From positions 77,907,918 through 77,971,917 of the forward strand of contig NC_084469.1 in the NCBI RefSeq assembly GCF_027409185.1: a stretch of DNA of 64,000 nt, given 5' to 3'. Position 1 is the first letter of the stretch, and each line of letters begins with the position of its first letter. Positions 41,201 through 53,300 of the stretch are shown here, piece after piece. The DNA is from Cynocephalus volans (taxonomy: Eukaryota > Chordata > Mammalia > Dermoptera > Cynocephalidae). The notes under the pieces were generated by a model that did not search any database, was not told the DNA's origin, and saw only the letters and a list, made by a program, of their open reading frames with translations. Position numbers and translations under genes: made by a program.

Positions 41201-44200
41201 AGATTCTAGAGACTGGGAATACAATGATCAATAAGACAGCATTCTGACCTTCAAGCAGATTAAAAAGTAATGGAAGGGGCCGGCCTGTGGCTCACTTGGG
41301 AGAGTATGGTGCTGATAACACCAAAGCCATGGGTTTGGATCCCTGTATAGGGATGGCTGGTTAGCTCACTTGGGAGAGCGTGGTGCTGACAACACCAAGT
41401 CAAGGGTTAAGATCCCCTTACCGGTCATCTTTAAAAAAAAAAAAAAAAAAAAAGTAATGGAAGGAAAAGACAATATAAAAATAAACACAATTTTTAAATA
41501 GTAACAGGCATTATGAATGAGATAAAATTAGCTTAAGAAGCAGTGAGTGACTCCTGGGCTACTTCAGCTGTGGTGAGCAGGGAATTGAGACACAAATGAT
41601 TTGAAGAGGCAGCTCTGTGGAAGATATGGAAAAAGTATTTGTATCAGGAGGAATAACATAAAATGAGCTTGACATGCTGAAGGAACAGAAACACCAGTGT
41701 GACTGAAGCATGATGGGTGAGGGACAGAGTGAATGAAGAAGTCACAAAGTTATGTAGGGCCTTGTAGGCCATAAGGAGTTTGAATTTTATTCTAAGAGAA
41801 ATGAGAAGCATCTAGAGAGTTTTTAGAAGAGGAGTGCTATGACCTGATTTTTGCTTTAGAAAGATTTCTCTGCCTGCTGTGTGAAGGACAGGTTATAGAG
41901 AGGCAACAGTGGACACAAAGAGCCTCCATTAGGAGGCCATTGCAAAAGCATTAACATGAGATAATGGTGGCTTGTATTAGGGCTTTAGCAGAAGAGATCA
42001 TGAAAAGTGCTCAAATTTGATATGTATTGTGTAGAGCTAAAAGGTCTTCCTGTAAGGTATGAGCAGAGAGGAATCTAGAATGATAACAGACCAAGTGGTG
42101 GTACATCTAATGGGATGGAGAAGACATATATGGGAAGTGGGAGGGAAAGGACTGCAGACAGTAGATTTGGGAGAGTCAGGGGAAGTTTAAGATGTCAATT
42201 AGATTTTCAAGAGGAAATGTTGGGAGTTGATTTGGAGCTTAAAACTCAGGGAAGAAGTCTGGGATGAATATGTAGATTTGAGAGTCACCTATTTATAAAT
42301 CATATTTGGTATGAGACTGAATGAGTTTACCTAAGGAGAAAGTATAGACAGGTAAGAGAGCTGAGGAAGGTGCTCTATCTATTAGAGGAATAAGTGTTGG
42401 CAAGAGAGAATGAAATGGAAAGAGCAGTGAGAAAAAGGACAACCAGATGGGTATAGTAACATGAATGACAATAGATGACAGTATTTTAAGAAGGGAGAGG
42501 TAGAATAAATATAGAGAGCTGATCACATTGTATGTCATTAGTGGCCTTGTTAAGAGCCATTTTCAGTGAGATAGCAGAGATAAAAGATTAATTGAAAGGG
42601 GTGGAAGAGAAAAAGCAAAGTAAAGAAATAAGAGACAGTAACTACAGACAACTCCTTAAAGGAGTTTGTTGTGAAGGGAAGCAGAGAAATGGAGTGCAAA
42701 GGCGTTTATAAAAGGCATTTTTTTCCTGTTCTTTGTTAAGAGAATGATATTAAGGCATGTATGTATGCCAGAAGAATGATCCATTCAGCATGGCTTGTTT
42801 GATTTCTTCTAGCAATGTTCAGCTGGTCAGGTATAGGCAAGAAGCAAATTGCTTTAAGGTATGCAGAATGAAAGGTTTAAAATAAATGCTATAGAGAATG
42901 GAAGAGAAAATTGTGAATGATTACTTATAGTATTAAGAGGCAAGATAAAATTAGAAATAAAAGTTCCTTGTAGCACCTCCCTGGTATTCCATAAATACAT
43001 CAAAGAATTCATTACACTGTGGTATAGTTGTCTGTTTGTCTATTTCCTCTTCACTGAGACCATAAACTCCTTAAGGATGAGGACTGTGTTTTGTCTTTGT
43101 ATCCCTAGTGTTTCACAGTGTCTGGTATCTAGTACATACTCAAAAAAGTGTTTCAGAAAGAATGAGACAATTATTAAATTTATGCTTTAATGGCATCTAG
43201 ATTAGATATCATTCTTAATATTACTACTACTATTGTTGTTGCTATTATATTAGGACTTTTAGAGACAGGGCCAGATGAGAGTACTAGAAGAAAGGCAACA
43301 CATTGGCAACGGTTAATTCCCTAAGTTTGACAGATTTTCCTTCTTGTGAATTTACTAAATAAGGAGCCTCCTAATATTTTCTAGTCATATAATTTTTGTT
43401 TTATCATGTTGCTGAAAAATAAATACAAACATATTATTTAACTTACCTTGCATCAACTCCATCAAATACTTTCTGACACTCATTTCCAATGACTTCTTGC
43501 TTTAGATAATACAGCATTCTCACACGAAGCAAAACTCTAAAGATAAGGGAAAATGAATCAAAGGCACAAAAATATGAATCACTCTAAAAAATTCATCCAT
43601 GGGGTTAAAATTAGGATGGAATTGTATACAGATTTTTTACTAATAAAATAATAATTACTTCAGACTAAATATAAAAGGTTTCTCCAAAATCTCACAATCA
43701 TCATTATTTAATATCCAAGTAAGACATAATCAGCTCATTTGGAGGCCAGTTTTATTTATCTGTTGGTCAAAACAGTGACCCAAGAGGTACCAGAATTTGC
43801 TGAAGGATACTTTGTAAGGTTCGGATCCTATATAGGACTGGCCAGTGCACTCACTGGCTGAGTGCAGGTCACGAAAAAGACAAAAAAAAAAAAAAAAGAT
43901 AAAGATTAGGTTTGGTCCTAGACCATGCTCTCTGTCCTCAAAAATCAGCATGCTTTAAGATTGTTAATAAATTCAGAAAGATGAATTTTTAAAGAGTTGT
44001 GTTAAAAACAACCTACTACGTACTTATTACAGTGGTGTTTTATATGTTTTTTGTAGCCTTCATCTTGAAGTAGCTGCTCAGGATTATATTTTCGAAGCCA
44101 TTCTGCTTTCTGTATATCAAAGGAGCTTGTTTGAGTCTTTACTTTCTTCCCTTTTCGACCCCGGGGTACAGGAGCGGATAGGCCTGTTAAAATAAGAAAT

Positions 44201-47200
44201 ACATGTGAAATCAGGAATAATGTATATACAGATCTGCAACTTAAAAAATTTTTTCAATGCAAGAAATTTCTACAGACTTTCTCAGGTATGCACAGGTTAT
44301 AGAGAAATCTTTAAAATAGTGGGAACAATACTGGCACAATCACAAGTCAGGATGACAGTTATACACATATTAAAACAATGTACCCCAAATATCTAATAAT
44401 TCCACATCTAAAATGAATCATTCTGGGACTTCCGGTCAATATGGCAGAATAGACGGTCCCTAGCGTCACTCTCTCCCACAAATCAACTGATTTAAACTAT
44501 AAAAACATAAGTGCATATGGAACGGAGAGACGTCCAGCGGGGGAGGCAGAAGCTCCACGGAGACTACATGCCCTGCGGGGCCGCCGTCACACTATCCGGC
44601 AGATAGGCTTCACCGCCACCATCCGGCTCCATTCCCAGCCCAGCCCAGTGTGCACAGAGTGGAGAGAAGTCTGGCAAGGGAGGCAGAGGCTAGGCAGAAA
44701 CCACACACCCTGTGGGGCCGCCACTGCATGATCCAGCAGCCCAACCAAGTGCGCACAGAGTGGGGAGACGTCTGGCAAGGGAGGCGGAGGCTCGGCAGAA
44801 ACCACACACCCTGTGGGACCGCCACTGCATGATCCAGCAGCCTGGCCTAGTGCACTTGGAAAAGAGAGACGTCCAGCAGGGAAGGCGGGAACTCCAAGGG
44901 GACCACACTGCTGCCGTGCAATCCAGCAGCCCGGCCCAATGCGTACGGAGCACAGAGATGTCCAGCAAGGAAGATAGAAGCTCCGTAGAGTCCACACACC
45001 CTGTGGGGGGGCCGCTGCCACGTGATCCAGCAGCAGGTAGGCTTCACTGCTGCCACCCGGCTCCATCCCAAGCCTGGCCTAGCGCACAGACCAGGGAGAC
45101 ATCCTGTAGGGGAAGGGGAAGCTCTCCAGAGACCACACGCTACGCGCTGCCTCAGTGCATCCTAGCAGCAGGGCCAGAGCACACAGAACAGGGAGAAGTC
45201 CTGCATGGGAGTTGGAAGCTCAGCAGAGACCACACACCCTGCGGTACAGCCCCGTGATCCAGCAGCCTGGCAGAGTCCAAGCTGACCAGAGAGGTGGCTC
45301 CCCGGAGAGGCCCAAGACCCAAGGCAATCACACACATAAGGCACTAGCGGCCACTGAGCAGTCACTGAGGTAGCCATACCAAATTGGCAACCACAGCAAC
45401 ATCTTAGTTGGTCAATAGTGTCAAACCTGTGGACTGTGAAACCCCCTGCCACAATGAACAAACATCAAAAAAAAAAAAGATACCAGAAATACAAAAATCA
45501 AGAAACTACACCACCAAAAGATAATAAATCTCAAGCTCTAGATCCTATAGAACAAGAAGCCCAGATGACATGATCCTGTATATCGAACAGCCTAAAGCCT
45601 CTACAAAAAAACTCTTGGAGTTGATAAATGATTTCAGCACAGTAGCAGGATACAAAATCAACACACAAAAATCAGTAGCATTTCTCTTCTCCAATAGTGA
45701 ACATGCAGAAAGAGAAATCAAGAAAGCCTGCCCATTTACAATAGCCACCAAAAAAAAAAAAAATACTTAGGAATTGAGTTAACCAAGGATGTGAAAAATC
45801 TCTATAATGAGAACTACAAACCACTGCGGAGTGAAATTAGAGAGGATACAAGAAGATGGAAAGATATCCCATGCTCTTGGATTGGAAGAATCAACATAGT
45901 GAAAATGTCCATACTATCCAAAGTGATATACAAATTCAACGCAATCCCCATCAAAATTCCAATGACATTTTTCTCAGAAATGGAAAGAACTATCCAGACA
46001 TCTATATGGAATAATAAAAGACCACGCATAGCCAAAGCAATGCTGAACAAGAAAAATAAAGCTGGAGGAATAACACTACCTGACTTTAAGCTATACTACA
46101 AAGCTATAATAACCCAAACAGTACGGCACTGGCATAAAAACAGACACACTGATCCATGGAATAGAATAGAGAATCCAGAAATCAACCCACACACTTACTG
46201 CCATCTGATCTTTGACAAAGGCACCAAGCCTATACACTGGGGAAGAGACTGCCTCTTCAGCAAATGGTGCTGGGATAACGGGATATCCATATGCAGGAGA
46301 ATGAAACTAGACCCATATCTCTCACCGTATACTAAAATCAACTCAAAATGGATTAAGGATTTAAATATACACCCTGAAACAATAAAACTTCTTAAAGAAC
46401 ATAGGAGAAACATTTCAGGAAATAGGACTGGACACAGACTTCATGAATACGACCCCAAAAGCATGGGCAACCAAAGGAAAAATAAACAAATGGGATTATA
46501 TCAAACTAAAAAGCTTCTGCACAGCAAAAGAAACAACACAGTAAAAGACAACCAACAGAGTGGGAGAAAATATTTGCAAAATATACATCTGACAAAGGAT
46601 TAATATCCAGAATATATAAGGAACTCAAACAACTTTACAAGAAAAAAAACAAGCAACCCAATAAAAAAATGGGCAAAAGAGCTAAGTAGGCATTTCTCTA
46701 AGGAAGATATACAAATGGCCAACAGACATATGAAAAAATGCTCAACATCACTCAGCATCCGCAAATCAAAACTATACTGAGATACCATCTAACCCCAGTT
46801 AGGATGGCTAAAATCCAAAAGACTCTGAACGATAAATGCTGGCGAGGGTGCGGAGAAAAAGGAACTCTCATATATTGTTGGTGGGACTGCAAAATGGTGC
46901 AGCCTCTATGGAAAATGGTATGGAGGTTCCTCAAACAATTGCAGATAGATCTGCCACATGACCCAGCTATCCCACTGCTGGGAATATACCCAGAGGAATG
47001 GAAATCATCAAGTCGAAGGTATACCTGTTCCCCAATGTTCATCGCAGCACTCTTTACAATAGCCAAGAGTTGGAACCAGCCCAAATGTCCATCATCAGAT
47101 GAGTGGATACGGAAAATGTGGTACATCTACACAATGGAATACTACTCAGCTATAAAAATGAATGAAATACTGCCATTTGCAACAACATGGATGGACCTTG

Positions 47201-47291
47201 AGAGAATTATATTAAGTGAAACAAGTCAGGCACAGAAAGAGAAATACCACATGTTCTCACTTATTGGTGGGAGCTAAAAATAAATAAATAA

Positions 47292-47348
<57 letters not shown>

Positions 47349-50300
47349 CGGGGGCGGGGGGGAAGAAGACATAACTACAATTCCTTGAAGTTGATACGAC
47401 AAGCAAACAGAAAGGACATTGTTGGGTGGGAGGGAGGAGAAGGAAGAGGGAGGGAGGTTTCGGTAATGGGCCACAATAATCAACCACATTGTATATCGAC
47501 AAAATAAAATTAAAATAAATAAATAAAATTAAAATAAATAAATAAAAAAATAAATTTAATGAATCATTCTGATTTTCTTTTTGTTCCAAAACAAATGATG
47601 TTTTTTCCACATGTAAAAACCAAAAGATCAAATCTGTCCCTCTGCTTTACTTTTGCTTCCCTAGTTACCAAAACATACATTTTAGCCTCTTGATTTTCAA
47701 AATTGATTTTATTAATAATGTGGATTAGGTTAGCCATTGGGAATTCCTGTTCAAGGTAGCTAAATTCATTTTATTTGAGATCTTTGTCATGAAATATTTA
47801 AAAAATACAAAAAGTATTCCCACTCTTCATGTTCATATATTACATACTTGCTCAGTTCCTTTACGAAAGAAAATAATACACAGTTGTAGTCCTCTCCCAT
47901 CCAATTCATCAGTTCCTTCCCAGAGGTCACCAGTACCCTGAATTTGTTTTCTAACTCCATGCATGTTTATGCTATTACTACATATGTGGAAAAACAAGTT
48001 TTCAAACATTATATTACGTGTATAATCCTGCAACTTATTTACAATGTAGATTAGTCCATTTCTTCTTATAATTTTGGCAGGGTTTTTTTGTTTTTTGTCT
48101 TTCTATTCTGAGTCTAGTTTATTAGATGTATATACGTTCATACTTGTTATATCTTCTATGGATTGTTCTCTTTGATTAGGTAGTCTCCCTTTTTATTAAA
48201 ATCCCACTTAATACCTTCCATCTTAAATTCTACTTTGTTGTATGTTAACATTACTACAGTTTTATATGGTTTAGTATTTGCATGGTATAGCTTTTGCTTA
48301 GTCTATAAGCTAATTGTTTGATGCTTAGTGATATCTCTTTGATGTATAAAAATGCTCATTTTTCTCCATCTGACAATTTTTATCTTTTAACAGGTAAAGA
48401 TATACATAGTCTGCTTACATATATTTATATTTATTTTTACTATTTTATTTTCTTCTATTATTCCCTCCTCCTTTCTGTGTTTTTTTGGAATGACTGTTCT
48501 GTACTCTGGTCCTCTCTACCTTTGTTGGTTTGGAAACTAAATACTGAATATTTTAATGTATACAGTCGGCCCTCTGTATCCATGGGTTCTGCATCCATGA
48601 ATTCAACAAACCATGAATCGAAAATATTCAGGAAGAAATAAACCTGCACCTGCACCGAACATGTACAGACTTTTTTTCTTGTCATTATTTCCCAAACAAT
48701 AAAGTATAACAACTATTTATACAGTGTTTACATTGTGTTAGGTATTATAAGTAATCTAGAGATGATTTAAAGTATATGGGAGGATGTGTGTATATTATAT
48801 ACAAATACTACACCATTTCATCTCAAGGACTAGAGCCCCCATCGATTTTGGTGTCTATGGGAGGTCATGGAACCAATCCCCCATGGATACTGAGGGATGA
48901 TTATACATACTTAAGTTTTCCTAATAAAATCTACAGATACTCTTTATTTCTAATCTTCCTAACAAGATTTTCTCAGATTCATCATTCAGTCCTTCTATTT
49001 ACCTTTTCATTTCAGCTACATGTTTATTTATAATTTATAGGTTTATTTGTGCTTTCCATGTTTTTTTTACAGCACCATATTCTTCTTTCAAAGTCACAGT
49101 ACATTTGAAGTATCTTTAAAGATATTAATAATAGTTCAAAGAAAGTTGTCTTTCCTTTTGTATCTTTGTGTCCTTCAAGTTCATTTTAATGGTTTGTTTT
49201 AAGTCTCTGTCTTTCATGTTAGAGACTTTCCTCAGATGTCTGATAATCCAGGGTTGCATTTGATCATATTTAAGAATGACAGATCAAAAAGGTGATAGGT
49301 GGTATGAATGGGTGGAGCATACTATTATGGCTCACTGAAGGTTTTTCTCCTGTCATCATCTTTAGGTTTTGGGCTGGTCAGATTCACTAAAGAAAACTCT
49401 AGTTTTCTTCCTTGAGTACCACATAAGCCAGTATGCATACATTCATTTAATCCCCATTCAGTAGTTCCACACCTCAATTACCAAAGCAACCCAGGGATCT
49501 TCTATTTTACCCTCTCCAGAGAATGAACTTTCAGTCAGTTTTCATCCTAGCTACATGGAGTGAAAGTGGGTATTCAGGGATCTTACCCTCTTCTAAACAA
49601 CTTTTAATGAAAGAACCTATATGTTTTCAAGCCCACTTCCAGAGGTTCCTGATGTAACAAATTTCTGAGACTTTTGGGAAATCTATGAAGCAAATCAGTT
49701 TGGGTTTTGTCTTTCCCTACTGCTGACCTAAGATTTAGTTCTCTTAGGTTGGTTAAGTCAGTTATCACTAATCTATTTGCTTTTAGCTTCCAAAATGTTG
49801 CTATTTCCTCTCCTATTATCCACACTTTTGAGGGTTTATACCCATTTTTTAAATTATGAAATATAGGCATATACAAAAGTAGATAAAACAGTATGATGGC
49901 TCCCCGTGTCCCATTACCCAACTTTAATAATTTTCAACTCATGGTCTCCTTTGTTTCATCTATACTCTGTTCACTCAACAAACTTCCATATTATTTTGAA
50001 GTAAATGTAAGACACTGATCATTTCATTCATAAATATGAGTTATCTTTTAGTGATATCTAAAAGACATTTAGTAATATCTAAAAACTAAGGCCTCCTTAA
50101 AAGTAACTATGATACTATTATCAGCCTGAAGGAATGCAATAATAGTTCCTTAATATTCAATATTCAGATTTCTAACAATCTCATAAAGACAATTTAAAAA
50201 ATCTCCCCTGGGTTGTTTGTTTCAGTCAAGATCTAAATAAAGTCCCCATACTACAACTGATTGATGACTTTTAAACCTCTTTAAAGTTATAACGGGGTTT

Positions 50301-53300
50301 CAATATCAACACTATTGATATATTGGGCTGGATAGTTCTTCATTGTGGGGGGCTGTCTCTGCTCCCCTGGCCTCTACCCACTAGATGCCAGTAACATGCC
50401 CAAAGTTGTGACAATCTGTGGTGGTGGTAGGATTGCGGCACAAAATCATCTCCACTGGGTTTCTATAAAACAGTTGAGAACCACTGGTTAATCGATACCC
50501 TCTCCATTCACTCCCATGCCCACAATTTATTTGTTGAAGAAACAAGGTCATTTGTTCTACAGAGTTTATCAAGTTTAATGCCTTCCATTTTTTTCCCCAC
50601 TTTACAATTGGGATTTCAAGGAAGAGTGAAATTATATTTGTGTTATTCATCCATCTTTACCCAGAAGTCAGCTCTTCACATTAATGAACTTCATTGTCTC
50701 CTATTAAGATAGGCCTACAGTCACCATCCTAAGAGAGGTGCTTTCTGTTGTTCTCCATGTCAGTAATTTGTTTATTTACTTCACAATACTTATTACAATC
50801 TGTAATTATTTAACTAATTTATCTACATTTTACTATGTCTGTCTACCTAGCTATAATGTAAGGTTCATGAGCTCAGAGCTCTTGTTTATCTTGTTTCTTC
50901 TTATCTTCCCAGTACCTTGTACAAGAAACACATAGCAAGCATTCAGTAGATATTTTTTGAATAAATAGAACAAAATTGTAAAATAAATTTAAGGGCATAG
51001 TAATCTTTTTTATTTTTATAGAAAATTCAATTATTTTATGCAGAAAAGAATGTTCTGTTAGCAAGGCTGTGGACAAAAAAGTACTTGCACATATCTCTGA
51101 TAGGACTGTAAATTGGTATAGCCACTTTGGACAGCAAATTAAAGTATTTATAAAAATTTAAAATGTATATAAATGTTTCTCAAACTTTAATATGCACACT
51201 AATTTCTGAGGATCTTGTTAAAATGCAGATTCTGATTCAGTAAGTCTGAGGCCTAAGATTCTGCATCTAAGAAGCTCCCAGGAGATGCTGATCCTATCGA
51301 TCCATGAATTGCATTTTAGGTACTAAAGACATATGTATGCTATACATATATAATTCTATCTTTGGAATCTACTTTAGAGAAAGACTTACTCATGTACACA
51401 AGGAGAAATGTACAGAGATCTTCACTGTAACTTGGTTTTTAATTGTCTAAAATTGGAAACAACCTAAATGTCCATTATTACGGGAGATGCTAAATAAATT
51501 ACAAAATATCCATACTATGGAATACTAAACAGAAGTTAAAATTTGAGATAGATCTACACGAACACAGATGGAAAAACCCCTAAGACATACTGTTGGGTAA
51601 ACAACCTGCAACCTGATACGTATTTGATAGTAATAGGTAAAACCCATCAAGCAATTAATATTGGCATTTTCTGAAACTGGAACTTGAATTGGGAGTGAGG
51701 GTTAATATTCGTTAATATAATCTATAATGCTTTAATATTTTATAGGAGAATATGTTAAGTATTACTTATATAACTAAAAATAAGTGTAAAAAGAAAACCA
51801 AAGAATGTTTTTACCTAGATGATTTTGTAGCTCTCGTGTCTGCCCATCTTCAGTTGGAGTAATGAGATCCCATATGAAACCTTTAATCTTCTCATCTCCT
51901 CGGTAGTGAACAAGGCAATACGCTAAAAGCGCTCGGCAAATTATTTCTACATCATGCTCATTTAACTGCCTTTTAAAACGGCCATGAGACAGAATCTCTC
52001 TCCATCGGCCCCACCTGGTTAAAAAAGGCATATTTACATTACAAATGAGTATTTCTAGAGAAAAACATAACCTATGGATAAAAGGCATAAAAAACAACAA
52101 ATTTTGTCATTAACAGAATTTGCTAATGAAGTTTCCCCCCATGTCTAAAATGCAGAGGCATGGTATAGTAATTCCTAGTATATTTTATTCAATAATGGAT
52201 AACATTATCAACTTTGTGTTATTAAATATGCAAATTTTAGAACAAAAAGTTTGACTTTAGTGATACATTTACAATGTAGACACTTAAGGGTATCTCATCA
52301 TTCTGCTATTAAATATAGTTAGACATTCAGAAGGAAAAGTGGCGGGCTAGCCAGTTAGCTCAGTTGGTAAGAGCATGGTGCTGATACCCCCAAGGTCCAG
52401 GATTCCATCCTTGTAGTGACCAGCTGCCAAACTGCCTCCCCTCGTCCCCCCCAAAAAACCCACAGACATTCAGGGTACTTTAAAAATAGCTTTTATTGAT
52501 TCTAATGAAATTAAAAAAAATATGAGGGTACTTCAAATAGTTCGTGGAAAAAATAGAATTAAAAGATAATACAAATCTTTCCATGAACTTTTTGAAGTAC
52601 CCTAGTATACTGGAAAACAGTATATATTTTCAGTACCTTTATAAACCAGACTACTTACAGTAAATGTTAAAAATAATATTTTACCCATAAACAAGTAGGT
52701 TTTTCTCTACTCTAAAGCATTCAGTTCTTCCATAGCCATTGGAACGGTCACAGGGTCTCCGGAGTTTGGGCTTTTCATCTCCTTCACTTTCAGCTTCAGA
52801 TAATTCAGCCAATTCATCTTTCGTGGCACTAAAGGGTCTTGTTTGCTTCCTAACTCTTGGAGTGTCAATAACCAAACTATTCTGCAAAATTGAATAGCTA
52901 TTACTTGAAAGTCCTTTTATGATTTTGCTTATAACAATGTTTTACATTTTCACCTTTCAAATTATACAAATAATAAAAAATTGTAGAAAGCTAGAAAAAA
53001 AGAAATTACTAACAATTTCCATCAACCTACCAAATCAACTTAAAAATTTTTATATTCCTTTAAAATTCTTACTATCACACATATAAAATTTTATAACATT
53101 ACAATCATAGGAAAAAAAGAACTTGGTATTTTGCTTTATTATTATATAATAATTACTGTGCTTTTGCAATAATCATAAAATACATTTTTAAGCTGAATTT
53201 ATGCCTCATAATTTTCTTTACCTAATTAATTTATATTCTAATTTAGATTTTCAATTTTCAAAATAAATAATGCTAAGTAAATTTTTGTGATCTAAGTTAA

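Larger units (their letters stand above)
44426..47557 (+). mobile_element. young L1, complete ends, large internal deletion
   Basis: A 3.1-kb L1 flanked by a perfect 14-bp duplication (aatgaatcattctg at 44412-44425 and 47558-47571). It starts at a typical L1 5' end ('ggacttccggtcaatatgg'), has a GC-rich monomeric 5'UTR, the first 39 codons of ORF1, then jumps into ORF2 at the DDM motif of the reverse transcriptase. It continues to the ORF2 stop (47275-47277), the 3'UTR and a TAAA-type tail. The endonuclease, most of ORF1 and the N-terminal RT are missing. ORF2 also has frameshifts (near 45750-45765 and 46400), so it is dead. It is antisense to CHD9, in the 7.6-kb intron between exons c and d. 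Confidence 0.93.

Noticed and set aside
44521..45280. Regular repeats with variable spacers, like a CRISPR array
   Set aside because: Units are long, diverged and continuous, with no constant repeat and unique spacers, and lie in a mammalian L1 5'UTR.
44587..45461. Several overlapping open frames of 60-181 codons on both strands
   Set aside because: They run through the tandem GC-rich monomers of an L1 5'UTR, where stop codons are rare by composition. No recognisable protein.
45791..46603. 270-codon open frame as a functional reverse transcriptase
   Set aside because: It is a fragment of L1 ORF2 lacking the upstream RT half and endonuclease, and is frameshifted at both ends.
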